Positions 1-12,569 of a stretch of 64,000 bases of DNA are shown one piece after another. The position numbers and the translations under genes were made by a program. The DNA is from Heliocybe sulcata (taxonomy: Eukaryota; Basidiomycota; Agaricomycetes; Gloeophyllales; Gloeophyllaceae). How positions within the stretch are numbered: the first letter of the stretch is position 1; every line of letters begins with the position of its first letter. The notes beneath the pieces are model-generated. The model was not told where the DNA came from and did no database searches. It saw only the letters and a program-made list of their open reading frames with translations. The DNA lies in contig ML213503.1 in the NCBI GenBank assembly GCA_004369045.1, positions 2,664,924-2,728,923 of the forward strand. Reading direction: 5' to 3'.

Positions 1-194
1 AGATGAACATAAAGATACAGACGTCCATGGAGTACCTACAAATACAAGACAAGCGATTACCCTATGACCCTAGATGCCCGTAAATACTCAAGAGTCCATA
101 TTACTTTTCAGAGCCCATAACCCAAGCCGGCCGCTTCACAGAAGCACCGTAGAAGAAACTGCAGTCGAAACCGGATGACTTGCTCTCGTCAGAC

Positions 195-810
195 TTAGTC
201 CGACCTGTCCAGGATCGTCATGAGACCTGCGATACCGTGCGCATTGGCCAGCTGCACGGGCTTCTGCGTGTCTGGCCAGCACGACCGCCCTACTGTCGCA
301 GAGTAGTGAATCTGGTACAGCAAGCACCCAATCAGGACAAGCATCATCTCCGAGATGATAGGACACTCACGGTGACTTTGTACCGATTATGCCTCCGGAA
401 CGTGGGGTGCGAGATCTCATAAGACCACCTGCAGGCGCGATAAGGGTGAGCCCTGGACACAGTCACAAAGTCTAAAGCGAAGCTTACTCCTCGTCTAAAA
501 GCACGTTCCCGCCGCAGTCGCGGGCTGTTGATAACATGTCTCGGCGAGAAAGATGGAGGAGCTTCGCGATGTCGACGGCGCCGCTGCAGAGGTAGGAGTC
601 CAGGTGGACTAGTCTGCCATGGCGTGTTGCGGAGCGGTCGTGTAATGTGGGTTGCGTCCGTGCCGGACCAGAGTCGCTCTTGATGCAGTGGGTGCACCGT
701 TTCTGTGGGCGAGTGACGCGGTGACGGCAGGCTTTTAGGATGTTCTGCGTCATGTCGGCGAGAGAAGAGGTAGAGACGTTGGGAGACGCAAACTCGAAGT
801 GAGGAGCCAT
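195..810 (-). CDS. Small fungal protein of unknown function (165 aa, 3 exons)
   Basis: The model joins 488..810, 371..428 and 195..311 on the minus strand; phases close exactly. The start is the ATG of MAPHFEF at 810. I chose it because the upstream in-frame extension is basic low-complexity sequence. The protein has a Cys/His-rich first half (KACRH, KRCTHC), then YLCSGAVDIAKLLHLSRRDM and a GGNVLLDEEW segment, and ends GIAGLMTILDRSD. From memory, short proteins of this layout recur in agaricomycete genomes without assigned function, but I cannot confirm this without a search. No signal peptide or membrane segment is visible. Nothing in the neighbourhood suggests a role. Confidence 0.6.
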
Positions 811-1532
811 TGCTAAGTGCTGAGATCTGAGGCTGGGAGGTAGTGGGATGTCCTGCTGCTTCCTGGACTTCCGACTCATGCCATGGCCCCTCTTATATAT
901 GACTGCAAAGCCTGTCCAGAGGGGATCAATGCGATATAGGTGAAGAGTAGTCTCGCCCACTTGACGTAGCAGAGAGCGCCTGTCAGAGGCTCCGATGAGT
1001 CGCGACCGACCTACAGCCGACATTTACGAGCATGCGGCATCAACGAAACAGCTAGCCGTAATTCTTGAAATAGAGGCATCCCGGCAACCAAGGGAGAAGA
1101 CAAGCCCTAGGATCCGCTTCGCTTGCGGATCAAGAGCTATTACCTACGATTATGTGGTGGTGGTGCATATTGGCAAACGCGCTAACACATGGGGGCGCGA
1201 TCGACCAAAGTCGAGACTCGACGGCTGTCGGGTACACGATGACTGATAAGCGAGGAGCTGGAGAGAGCCTCGAGTTGTTACATGATTGCTAGACATACAC
1301 ATGAGGCTACAATACAGAAAGTAAGTGTGCCGACGACCAATAGTATCTCCGTACCGGTGATAAATTATGTAAAGCTGCAATTATCCAGCAGCGCTAGGAA
1401 GGGAGGCGCGTGAATCTGCGGCAGCTTGCCCAATGCTGTCGCGGGTCTGCCACAGTACCGCACTTCTACGCGATGTTTCTTCCCCTTCCGAAAAAGCGTT
1501 AATCGCCATCTATAGGTAAGGTTGAGTTTCAG
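811..1532. other. Intergenic stretch without a supported gene
   Basis: Open frames here are short and overlap one another on both strands. None continues across plausible splice sites into a recognisable protein. The part next to 810 presumably carries the promoter of the minus-strand gene ending there; TATATA lies near 895. The part next to 1533 is the 3' flank of the next minus-strand gene. Confidence 0.4.
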
Positions 1533-2330
1533 TTACGACGATAATACGCCCAGTGCTGACGGCATCTCGTACCCCTCATATAATAATACATTGAACTTCT
1601 CCTTTGCTACTTCTGCAAGCAACATCTTACGCGAATACCACAGCGTGTTCGGCAGATGCTTATCCTTCTTGACGTCGAAGATGTAAGTCCTCCACACGTC
1701 CGTGTCGCTGACTCTTTCGATATCAAAATCTAGACCAGATGCAAAGGGAAAGAGGCGTCAGCTGCAGCTCGCTTATCTCTAGGATACGCGCTCAAAATCG
1801 TGTTTGGCATACCTTCCTCCTCATCGTACATGAAGATAGGTTCGACCTCGGCTTGATCAACGACTTCCCAAGGTGCGTCGTCGCGATAACGTAACCTGAA
1901 CTTCATTTATAGCCCGGGTAGCAGGTCGCTTAGGAGTCGCCGGTGGTGCTCGGTGAGGTGGTGGCACGCCTTTGTTCGGTGTACAACGAACGGGTTTAGG
2001 GCTCAATGTCCACTCAAAAGCCATGCAGTACAGAAGTACTTGGAAGTGCGGTGCACAAGCGCAGATGCATGGATGAGTGCGTCCTGCTGTGGGTTCATAT
2101 AACCCTATGGGTCCCGGGCTCAACAAGTCCGGGACCGTAAACACAAAGCGCAGCCGTGTAATCCGACACAGCTTCCCGCTCGTAACGATACACGTCCTCT
2201 GCCGGAGTGCTACGCACGATCGTTTGACCGATGGTTCCGCGGGATGGAGATGAGTCGAAACCCCGAGAGTCATCGGAGAGCTTACGCAGCACACCATTAT
2301 TCACCGGAATACCTGATGCCGTGCGCCACT
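1533..2330 (-). CDS. Unresolved gene, 3' exons supported, 5' end not
   Basis: Two final exons join cleanly: about 1813..1900 and 1533..1729. The intron 1730..1812 has a GTATGC donor and a TCTAG acceptor, phase 1. They encode KFRLRYRDDAPWEVVDQAEV, then MYDEEED, then a charged tail with VWRTYIFDVKKDK and LLYEGYEMPS before the stop at 1533. An upstream open stretch around 2095..2330 (WRTASGIPVNNGVLRKLSDD onward, ending GPGLVEPGTHR) looks like coding sequence, but I found no splice pair joining it to the later exons. I do not recognise the family. It could be an intact gene with an odd exon or a decaying one. Confidence 0.4.
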
Positions 2331-2622
2331 GGCCGCGTCAGTAGCATATCAACGGCTTTGACAGATAGACTGATGTGAGGTTGCTGAGTACGAGTACTGA
2401 GTGCCGGGAGATGACCTCCGCAGAATAATAATGAGCGGACGCACGGTACTGTCGAAGAGACGAACTAGCTAAACGCAGTTCCCACGTTACGCATACGCAA
2501 CCACTTCACGCAGCCATGTGAGCCGGAAACAGCCCCACTCGGAGCACTGGCATTCCGCGCAAGGTTAAAGCAATAATGTAACAGGTACAAGTTTCCCAAA
2601 CTGCGACACAACATAGATGATC

Positions 2623-4342
2623 TTACAGGTCATCGAATTCTTCGATAGGCTGCCACTCATTATCTATACTTTCCTGGTCGAACAGCTTGTAATAGCACGA
2701 CAACCCCGGGGTCGAGAAGTGCGTATACGGGTGGCTCGGATTCAGCTTCGTGCCGCAGCGGTAACAGAAGTGCGTCTTGCACCTGGCACATGTCATCTAT
2801 GTAGATCCGAGATGAGAACCAATGCAACCAAGGAAGGTCGAATACAATGCGCACATGATTACACCCGTGGCTCTTCTGCACGTTTACATCACAACTTGGG
2901 CACGTTGTGGTTTCCTTCTGCATGTACTCCCTATTGGCCTTGTCTTCGTCGTACTGCAGCACGAGCCTCTTGACGTTGTTCTTGCCGTAGCGGCTCTCAA
3001 TCTGTAGCCGAGCAGGAGAACCAGGTTCATGGGCGAGATAGTCTACAATGAATGAAGCAGTGAAGGGAATCGGGCAAGATGTATGAGGGCCGTGCCTATT
3101 GATGGATCAGCGTACGAATTATCAGGGCCTGTGCTGATAACTTACCATGTTCTTTTACAGTAGGCGCAGAAGGAATATCCGCATTCGTGGCAGGTACGCA
3201 GCCTATTCCATCCCGAGTCGTCATCAGTGACAGTCTTGGGCTTTGGTATGGGCGTTTGACAGAAGTCTATAGGGCAATGTATAATCGTCGGATCTAGCAC
3301 GACATTCAGCGTCATTTTTTTGAACAGAGATAATCACCGCGTACCTCTATCCAAATCTCGCTTCTCGCGGAGTCTTTTCCAGCGTCTAACTTCTTCTTCC
3401 GAGACCACGCGCCGGATCTCCTCTTCACTCGCCTCTACTCCCTCTTTCACGCATTCCGGATCCGGGCACCTCACTTGGCCGATATCCCCTTCCCGGATGG
3501 CCATTCCCCAATATTCCTGGAGACAAGGGCGGCAGAATACGTGAGAGCATACAAGCCGAATGCAATTTGACCCTTTGAGAGAGGTCATGCAGATGGCACA
3601 GGGGTGTGACATATGGGAGAAGACTTCTTGAGCAGAGAGTGCATCATGAGATGTTAACAGGTTAGCTAGCCGTATAGGCGAAGGGTGTGGCAATCTAACA
3701 GATGATTAGCAGACTAAAGACATGACTTAGCAACATAACAAACCTGATGACACTGTTCTGGATCATATTTACGGCCTCTAAGAAGTCCGCGCTCCTGATC
3801 CACTCAACCCATGCATACAATGCGCCCTCTCCTTCATTCCATATTTCAATCAGTTTTTGTGTCAGGAGCGTAGAGGCAGCGCGCGATAACCATGACTGAG
3901 TAGCATGTATATGAAGCAAAATCGGAGGGTTGCGAAGAGGGTAAGAGGACGGAAGCACTATGTCCAGCAGTAGTGGTGGCAGGGTGGATAGAGATAGAGA
4001 TATTGGACCAGAAGCTTCGGAGACAGCCTTGGAAGAGGATCCGACATCTTCAAGCAGCTCCGCTGATGAAGAGAGGGTACCGTCGTCCACAATCTCTACC
4101 TCGCGGATTCCGCCCAGTTCTATAGGGATCTCGAGCTTGATGCTCCCCTTCGAAATATCATCGCTTGAGCATTCAGGGTAAATACTCTAGAGAGAAGCGA
4201 AGTCTCCGGTTAACTTACACCTTGAAAACCATTGTGAGAGTTAATCACACACTTGTAGGACTTCCCATTCCTCCTCCTGCATCGACCTACATAGATCTCC
4301 GTCCTCCGGGGTTAGTTCGATTTGTGCGGCAGCGGCAGACAT
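2623..4342 (-). CDS. RWD and RING-between-RING E3 ubiquitin ligase (RNF14-like, 481 aa)
   Basis: Six exons: 4253..4342, 3744..4186, 3345..3694, 3146..3293, 2855..3095 and 2623..2796, giving 481 aa. Human RNF14 is about 474 aa. An N-terminal RWD domain spans roughly residues 10-175 (EEEWEVLQSIYPECSS at its start). RING1 begins at Cys210 (CAICMTSLKGSNCIRLVCSH, then FCRPCLQEYW). An IBR follows (CHECGYSFCAYCKRTWHG). RING2 starts CPSCDVNVQKSHGCNH; Cys422 in the GCNHM motif matches the catalytic cysteine of RBR ligases, which takes ubiquitin as a thioester before passing it to substrate. A final zinc-binding part reads CARCKTHFCYRCG. The gene diverges from URB2 across a 298-bp spacer. Family assignment is firm; the substrate is unknown. 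Confidence 0.93.
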
Positions 4343-4640
4343 GGCGTTCTCGAGCAGACCGGAGCTAAATGGACTGGTTATACAGGCAGTTGGCGTCGTA
4401 GGAATATTGAGCAGAGGAATATTGGTAGAGGTGAGTATGCATGACCAAGCTCTTATATTGCGAGAGCACGGTTGATGGCGGACCCGACCCGACCGATCAG
4501 CGAGCAATCATCAAATCCCCGATTAGGCATATGTCAAGACTACTTTTCGAACGTCTACTACTCAGTCTCTAGCATATTCAATATCGAGTCAATGACTGAA
4601 TAAACCCTGGCAGAAACTACGAAGACCTTGCTTGCTCGAT
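4343..4640. promoter_or_regulatory. Shared divergent promoter region of the RBR ligase and URB2
   Basis: This 298-bp gap separates two start codons pointing away from each other, so both promoters must fit in it. I see no convincing TATA box at a useful distance. This is inference from gene layout only. Confidence 0.5.
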
Positions 4641-7600
4641 ATGTCGTGGTCACAGTCAGCTCAGGGCTTTGTGAGGGCTCTCAAATCACCTGCGGATCCT
4701 CCCCAAGTCGGCGAACCTCTCAAAATTGAAATCGCCAGGATTGTCTGGGATCGGTCGGCCATATACATTCCAAACAAAGCGCAAATAGTATATGACTGGA
4801 TACTCACAAAATTTCTGAAGGAGAGGGGTAATGAAGGGTGAGTCCGTACTTGATTTGACACTTATAGCGCGGTTTATCCAAATCTTTCAGGTTGAATAGC
4901 CCAGTCATAGACGTTCGATACTGGAAGCTGCTTTCTGATATCATAACATGTACTTCAGGTCCATCGGCGTCTCAGAACGCAAATGCCAAATCCCAGTTGC
5001 TAGCCCTGCTCAACAAAACGCCTTTGGCACCAATCGTGACTAGTGTCTTCAGTCTCTCGCCTGCGCTCCAACCTCGTGACACCTCCCCGTTGTTTGAAAG
5101 TGTCCGAAAATGCATAGACGTGCTTTGGCCGCTTGCAGTACCGAAATTTACCGCTGAAAGCTTGTTGGAATGTTGGGCAGCCTTTGTCGGATCTTTGCTC
5201 AGCAGAGGAGCTCAGACGGAGGTCGACGAGAACTACGTAAGGGTAGGATCTAGGACTTGCGAGTCCTACCGTTCAACTCTTGCGAACTCTTCCAATAAGA
5301 AGAAGGTCAGTGGATCCTGTCGCTCGTCGCACTCGAAACGACCCGACGAGCTGATTACTTCATTATACACCCATATAGCTATATCGGCAGTTTGTCCAAT
5401 CCCATCTGTCGAATTGGCTGAGCTGTACTGGTGGATGTGGTTCTACCACTGCTGAGGTGCCTCTGCTGTCTTCCGTCTACTCTGTTGGCATCGAGACACT
5501 GTTCAATCTCGATATGCTCCGAAATCTCATGTCCGTCACGCCCATCACATCGGACGCTCTCTTCTCTAACCTGCTGAACTTGGTGAAATCTTCCCCGGAG
5601 ACAGTTACGAGGAATGTCCCTGACCTCTTCCTATCCTATGTCCAAGCAATCAAGAGACATCGCTCTGCCGATTTCGGATCTGGATCCTCGGGCCAAGCAA
5701 ATGCTGGCTTAGTGGGGCAGATACAGGGCGCGGGATTACGATTCTTTGTCGCCTGCGACGTGATCTTGAGAGACAGTCCAGAAGATTCGCCTGCCGCTTG
5801 GACCGCTAGAGTGCGTTTGCTACAAATTGTGGAGCAAGAAGCTCTCTTTGGCGGCCAAGTGCAGGGTTTTGGATCCAGCGGGGAGACAGATGAAGAGGCA
5901 CATCTGATGCTCAAGCAGATAGTTACCGATGCAATCAAGATACTGGAATCAGTCACAGGTATAATATGCCTTTTATCGTGTTATCTTTATTCTTCATCTG
6001 GGCTTGAACGCAGGTGCTGAAGAAGATGCTACAACGGCTCTGCTGAAGATGGATCTCGCTGTACAATGCATAACGGTGTCTGTTAAAATTGACTATGAAC
6101 TCGTGTCCCCGTCCATATCACGTCTCCTCCAGGCATTACTTGCCCTCCCCCTGCTCACAAGGAGCTGGGGTTACCTGAGCGAGAAGGCGTGCTTGGAACA
6201 ACAAGTCGACACGCTTTTGACGTCCGCTTTATCCCACCATTCCAAGACACGCACCTTGCCATCATATCTGGAGACCTTCCTTTCAACTTGCACAAGCCTG
6301 GATCTCCCGCCGGTGGACAGGGAGCTCTCGCACAGCCAGTCGACTTATCGAGTGTGTCACGAGAGTCGTCTCCTGTCGCAGCACCATCTCAGTCAAATGT
6401 CAAGGTCTTGCCTGGCCTACGTGACACCTTCTCAGATCCCTGAGGTTGTGGATAGTGTCTGCGACGCTCTTCAGCAGATGCACGATGCTTTCACGCAGTC
6501 TCTCTTGTCTTTACCGGACGGAGAGGCCAGTAAACCAAAGAAACGCAAAGGCTCACAGGCTGATGCAAACGGAGCCACCCCGTCAAGTCAGAACCTGGAA
6601 TTGGCGGTTATCAGATTCACTCTGGTCAGTAAGTTGGCTGGAGCTGTCCTGCCCTGTCTGCCACTTCAGAGCCTTACTGCCGACAATCGGAGAGAGGTTG
6701 CAGGCAAGGTACGAGCGGGTGCCGCCAAGGCTGTCATCCTGCCAGCTTTAAAAGCATACATCTCCTCCAGTAAGAAGCATGGTGCCGCCGAGAGCCCCAA
6801 GAAGCGCAAAGCAGCGTCGAGTAAGGGAGACCAATCGGTTTGGGCGACTCAGACCGTCGCAGCTGCTGCTCTCCGACTAGATTATGCTATCGCTGCAGCT
6901 TCGCATGGTGGCCTCTATCATTCGGTTCTGATGAACGAGGAGGAGGCCGGTACGAAGGAGTTGTTACTCCAATCGTTCAGCGTGGATCTGGAAAGCGCGA
7001 CCTCAGTGCAAGCGCCCGAGCTGATACCTGAAATGGTTGGTTTACTATTCGCATGTACTACGTGACGCTCGCTGATCCTAACTTCCAAGGCTCGAAGTCT
7101 TCTGAAATCAGAGCTGGGCTTCCAATTGCAAGATGCGCTCTTTTCGGCTACTTTAGGTTACCTCGGGAAGTACCTTGATACATCCGTAGGTTGGGGAGGT
7201 ATGGTTTCGGAGCTCGATCATCAGGGCGCTCACAATGAAGCTGCCGTCGCTTTGCTGTACAACTTGTCGGACAGGTGGCTCGGAACCTTCGAGTGCGTTT
7301 CTATGAATACGGCCGTATACTTCACTCGTTAAAAACTGGATAGGAAATCTGCGCCTGCGTCCGAACTGAACAACCTGGCTGCGGTAATAATGAACTTAGC
7401 AGTTACGACTCCTCATGGGAAAGCAGGGGGCAAACTATATGCGCACAACATCTTGTCTCTGCTGCTGCGGAATGCGGAATTCTGGGAACTATCAAGACTT
7501 AGAGGTGGGTTCTAGGATTCCTGTAGGTTCGGGATACTCATACCGAGGACTTCAGCGGCCCTCACGAGTCGCATCAACGCCTTGACTGCTCCATACGAGA

Positions 7601-9945
7601 AGTACGACCTGTCCGATCTTCTGGCTCAAATTACAGGCGGGGACACACTGATGCAAAATCCGACGATTGACGACCTCGAGAAAGCCTTGGCCGTATATAA
7701 ATTTCTGCTCCACGTCCCTCAAGAATACATATCCCGTTCCAGTGGAGCAGATTTGCTCAAGCGCGCCGCCATTCTGGATGTCATCACAACAATGGAAAGC
7801 CAGCGGAAGGCGTCCGCATCAGTCTCGACAGGTAACATTCGTTTATCGGATATTCTGTCTATACGAGCGTTCTTGGTTCGCACCTACAAGCACATGGGTA
7901 CGGCTGATGAAGAGGTTGGTCTCCTAACCTTTCCCGGGGAGCCGTAAGGGCGGGTCACTGAAGACGGTTTTCTCAGATACTAGCAGAGATGGCGGACTAC
8001 CTCTTGGGGACTATTGTCTATCTTGGGTTGGAGCGGATGGACTACAGTGCAGACTCAATGCAAGACAATTTCACAGCTCTCGAAAACGTTACTCTCGAAT
8101 TGCTGAGGATATACACCAGGTGTGTTTTGGAGACTATATGCACAGGAATAAAATATTGATGTGTCTTGTAGTGCTATGATCAAGAAGGCCGAGAAGGGCG
8201 ACGACTCTCCTCTCCTGGAGTTTTTGACTCGAGCTTCGCGTTATGCATCTTTCCCCGGCGGTACCGCCCACGAGCGGAATCACCTTGCTGAGCGATGCCT
8301 CTTGCATGTCGTTGATGACTTGACTTCAGGATTTGCTCTGGACAGGTATTTTTGCCTCAACCTCCGTAGCGACCACTGATCGAGATACATTTCCAGTTTC
8401 TCAGCTCAGATCCAAGCATGCTTCAAGACTCTGCATAACTCATTGTTTGCCGCAGTGACGCAAAATTTGACGACTCTCGCTCTTAAGGACGGGCTACCGG
8501 AGGGTCACCTTCAATACCTGGAAGCATGGCCGCGCGCTCTTCGTTTTGGGCATTGGTTACAGTCAGGTAATCGCATTACCGTGCTGTCCTGCGCGTCTGT
8601 CCTGATTCTCTCCAGATACCGCTGTCAATCCGCTTGGTCAAGATATCGTAGTCAAAGTATCTCCGCAGGTTAAGAGCGCTAAAAGGACAGACTCCTATGA
8701 CCGTCTCTGCCGGTCAATCCTGTCTGTGTTGCTCGAGGAGTACCGCTACATTCCCAACATTGATCGGCAATATCAAGTCGAGATCGCAACAGCATTCTAT
8801 ATAACTTCCATTGGGATCTCTAGTTCCGAAGGTGGGTAGAGATGATTCATGAAATATTCATTACTGATCTATTCAAAGGTCGTGAAGGTATTGACGGCTC
8901 TATGAGCCGCTTCAGCAAGGCTCTTTCTGTCCGTGACTTCACCCACGTTCTGGACCTGATATCAGAAGCCGCTTTAAGCAGCAGAGGTTCCCCCGCAGAG
9001 CTACGGCATCTAATCCACCTATCGACGCTGCTCCTGCGGGACCCTCCAGAAGGTGAATCACTTTAAGACTTCTGCCTCAGTTCTTAATGCCAAACGAGAT
9101 CTAGGGACCTTGAAAGTAACACAGAGCTTCGTGACAGAGTGTCTCAATATGTTTGCAAACCACGATATCTTTACCAGCGGACCTCCATCCATCCTATTAG
9201 CAGTTCTTATGTTCATCTCAAGGCATTTCTCTGAGCGGGTAGGTCGACCGCTGTTCATCCTTGGCACCCATTCTAATGTGCCTACCAGCCTGCTGCCGTG
9301 CGTGCTCAGGACGTCAACAACGTATGGTCATTAATGTCCAGGCTCCTGAGTGGTTGCGATTTGCATGACGAGTACACCAGCGACAGTATATTCCAGCAAA
9401 TCGTCAACACGCTCAGCGCCCTAATTCGTCTCCGAAGAGACCTTCTTCTCCCGACTTTGCCGCATCTCGGTTTCGTACTTCGGCAGCTCATCAAGGCGAC
9501 ACGCACCATCCGGCCGCATCTCGGCGGCAAGCAGACCAAGATGGTCACCGATACACTACCCATGTGGATGAATGCCTCACAGCCTCTGCCCATCGAAGCA
9601 AGCAGAGCCCTCGGACGCCTGCTGACGTCTCTCGGTACGAAGACAATCGTGCGCACACATGGTACGGCCGGGGAGAACCAGAAGGCCGAGTCGCTTGCGA
9701 AGCCCTTTTCGAAACACGCGGCGTACGTGCTGCAGGCGTATATTGAGGCTATGAACGACCCGCTGTGCGTGATGCCCTCCGAGGTGCGAAAGGAGTTGTA
9801 TCCTGGCCTATTCGCCTTGTGCGACATGATGAACGACCATAATCGTGATGCGATGATGGTGTCTGCGCTGGACTCTGGTGGGAAGGCGACTCTGAAGTCG
9901 TTGTGGAAGGACTATGAGAAGCAGAAGTACGTCGGGAAAGGGTAG
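4641..9945 (+). CDS. URB2: Nucleolar pre-ribosomal-associated protein URB2/NPA2 (1538 aa, 14 exons)
   Basis: Exons: 4641..4837, 4891..5305, 5391..5958, 6014..7035, 7090..7292, 7344..7504, 7556..7914, 7977..8119, 8172..8345, 8397..8566, 8616..8831, 8879..9052, 9081..9238 and 9289..9945. All phases close. URB2 is known as part of early 60S pre-ribosomal particles with URB1 and acts in the nucleolus on 27S pre-rRNA processing. The call rests on the C-terminal block from about residue 1420 (SRALGRLLTSL, SKHAAYVLQAYIEAM, ELYPGLFALCDMMNDHNRD, LKSLWKDYEKQKYVGKG), the conserved Urb2/Npa2 domain, and on overall length: yeast 1174 aa, human about 1524 aa. Two basic PKKRK-type clusters in exon 4 could be nuclear localisation signals. 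The rest is helical and poorly conserved, as expected for the family. Confidence 0.9.
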
Positions 9946-10105
9946 AGCTGCGTTTTATCACCACCTTGCGCTTCTATAAAAGTATGCTACATGTCTTGCC
10001 GTAACAACCATAGCGAAATACAATCTATACCGCGAATGTACAACCCAGGTCTACCTCTAAGTATCGGACAACCAAGCAGTCCATAAATTACACAGATAAC
10101 AATAA

Positions 10106-11589
10106 TTAGTTCTTGGGCTTCACCCCACGGACGTAGATGTCCTTGTACGTGTGTACGTGGCCGTTCCCGTTCACCTGCGCCTTGTACTGGGCAGGGTCGA
10201 AGCCCGCTTTTCTCTTCTCCTCCGCAAGCTCGCTCACAAGCTTGAGGAAGTCCTCCACCGCCGCGGGGGAAGTCTGGATATGCACGACGAGCCTGGATCC
10301 AGCGAGTATAATAGGCTCTGGAAGCTTACTCGCGCGGTCGACGATCTCGTCGAACTCAACCCCAACCGAGGACGGGTCGTAGAAGACCATGCACGTCTCT
10401 CCCGGAGACGTGATCTCGACGCCGATGTCTTTTAGTCCCTGTTCAAGCCGTTGGGTGAGCTCGTGCGCGGTGATGAGACGGGGGAAGTTGTGCATGAGCG
10501 CGTAGGCGGCCGAAGCAGCGAGGATACCGATCTGACGCATCCCGCCGCCGAAAAGTTTGCGGAACCAGCGGGCCTTGGAAATGTATTCCTTGGTGCCGAC
10601 GAGACATGAGCCGACCGGGGCGCCTGTGCTATGATCAGTGACTCTTCGGTGCTTGGACGTGGAACGCGCTTACCGAGACCCTTGCTGAAGCATAAGCTAA
10701 CGGAATCGAAGGGTTCGCAAAGCTCCTTGATCGATGTCCCAGTGGAGGCAGCTACGTGCCATATCCGCGCACCGTCAAGGTGCATTTTGATTGCCTTGCT
10801 ATGAGCAAACTCGGAAATTGCAACAATCTCTTCTTGAGGGAAGATCGTGCCGTTTAAGGTGTTTTCCAATGAGACGACTTCAGTCGGGGCACTGAGTGCG
10901 ACCGATGAATATCGAAGACAGTGAAGCAGGAGTTGGCAGATCTTACCTGTGTACGTCGTACCCGAGGACGACGTTTGCCTGAACATCTTGTAGCGTCAGG
11001 TGATGACCATTCCCAGGCGTGACAGGGATAGTGTGCGCTCCGGAGTGGAAAGCAGTACCACCGGCTTCATATCTAGACAGAAAATCAATCAAGGGACAGA
11101 GGGCATTGAAACCCGACGTACTTATTGATATGCGCACGAACATCACAAAGAACCGAGTACGGCGGCTGTCTTAAATGCGTTCGGAGACCAATTTGATTTG
11201 ACATAGTCCCTGAGGGCATGAAGAGGGCAGCTTCTTTCCCGGTCAATCGTGCCATATGCGCCTCAAGCGCTAGGGTTGACGGCTCATGGTACACGTCGTC
11301 ACCGACGGAGGCGCGGACAGCATATGCGTACATCTCCTTGGTAGGAACTATTCCCTCCGTCAATGTGAATTGAGGGTACTGATCGGTTAGCCTGCAATAC
11401 CTGTAATCGTATCCGCTATGTTGCCTTAGGATTCTGCTCTCCACATGAATTTTATGGATACTCACAGACAAATGCCCTCGTAATCTGCCTGATCTGCTTT
11501 TCATTGTCCAGCTCCTGAGTCTCCGTCAAGATATCAAACTTGACCTCGTCCGCGACCTTTGCAAGTCTCGCGTCGATGCCGGTGGCCAT
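10106..11589 (-). CDS. GLY1: Low-specificity L-threonine aldolase (419 aa)
   Basis: Exons: 11462..11589, 11122..11391, 10947..11072, 10674..10891 and 10106..10623. The enzyme is PLP-dependent and splits threonine or allo-threonine into glycine and acetaldehyde. Visible family features are VRASVGDDVYHEPSTLALEA, LFMPSGTMSNQIGLRTHLR, HLDGARIWH, and the PLP-binding SKGLGAPVGS with Lys245, followed by RKLFGGGMRQIGILAA. It converges on URB2 with 160 bp between stops. The first exon is less certain: I used the donor GTATCC at 11461, which is the only one giving an open frame into exon 2. A further in-frame ATG at 11670 would add 27 mostly basic and hydroxylated residues that resemble a mitochondrial presequence. 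Confidence 0.88.
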
Positions 11590-11935
11590 GGCACGGGTCT
11601 TTTGGTATGAAGGCAGGATGAATGGGTTTCGTCGTCGGAGGGAACGAGCAAGGGAAAGAAACTGAAGCATAAATAGTAATAAAACCCATGGCTGAGTGAC
11701 TCCAGGGATAACATTTTTACTTCGATTGCTAAGTATGGCGGCATGTCGATCCGGGCCAACGGTCTCGGAATATTTCGTGCCTGTCTGCGTCGATCGTTTT
11801 CGTTACGTAAGCCTATACACAGCTTCAGTTTATCGTTTTTGCGACTTCACTGCTGTGCGCCTCCTCCTCTGGCCTGTTCCCGTGCTCGCTCTTCCGGTTT
11901 CCGCTTAGATTTGTTTGCCTGTAATTTGTATCACA

Positions 11936-12342
11936 ATGGGGAACGTGAGAGCACATGTTCGCTTTTGCATTGGATGGCATATTGACTGAAATCACCAGGG
12001 TGCTAAAGCCCAGCAGAAGCGCGACAGAAATGCAAAAGCCCCAGCCGCAAAGGGCGCCAAGAGCCAGCTGAAGGTCAACGAAGCCTCCAAGAGCATCGTC
12101 TGTACCACGTGCAGGCAGCCATTCGTGAGTCGATCGTGCTTCGCTGGCTGGAACGTTTTGGAATTTGACAACGCTGGACGCCATGTAGATGGTAACGACC
12201 CGTCAACCGGCGTGAGTAATGTGGGAGGGTCATGAGCATTGAGAGAGGTCGCTGACGCGCCGAACCTTACAGTCTCGAAGAACACGCCCAGAACAAGCAT
12301 TCGAAGACGCTCGCTGACTGCTTCCCCGACTTTAAGGCCTGA
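11936..12342 (+). CDS. ZNF706 / At2g23090-like small zinc-binding protein (75 aa)
   Basis: Four exons: 11936..11944 (only 9 nt, MGN), 11999..12124, 12189..12211 and 12273..12342. The N-terminus is the basic GAKAQQKRDRNAKAPAAKG stretch of the 4F5/SERF-like family. One zinc finger follows, using Cys38, Cys41, His57 and His62 (VCTTCRQPF, then LEEHAQNKHSKTLADCFPDF). In other eukaryotes these proteins are small, conserved and poorly understood. The first exon was set by the ATG followed directly by a GTGAGA donor that restores the family's MGNGAKAQQK start. It diverges from the GLY1 gene. Confidence 0.88.
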
Positions 12343-12569
12343 TAGACTTCTCGCTCTCTCTTCATATTTGTTCGGATTTTGGGTGCTTTGATTCCGACGC
12401 ATATGTCCTAGCGTCAATATCACTAGCTTTTGGATTACGCAGCGCAGGTCTTCTGCGGTTAGATTAAGTGGGGGTTTAATGATACGGCGACAAGCAACGG
12501 TGTGATGCGTACGTGCGACACGTCCGCCGGCTCTCGACTTCCTCTAGATCTCTCCACTCCTACCTCCCA

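Noticed and set aside
5236-5305. Extra intron at GTAAGG in URB2 exon 2
   Set aside because: The frame stays open through it and the true donor GTCAGT at 5306 gives a phase-0 join to FVQSHLSNWL.
9306-9827. 173-codon minus frame within URB2
   Set aside because: It lies opposite the conserved Urb2 C-terminal domain and has no recognisable motif.
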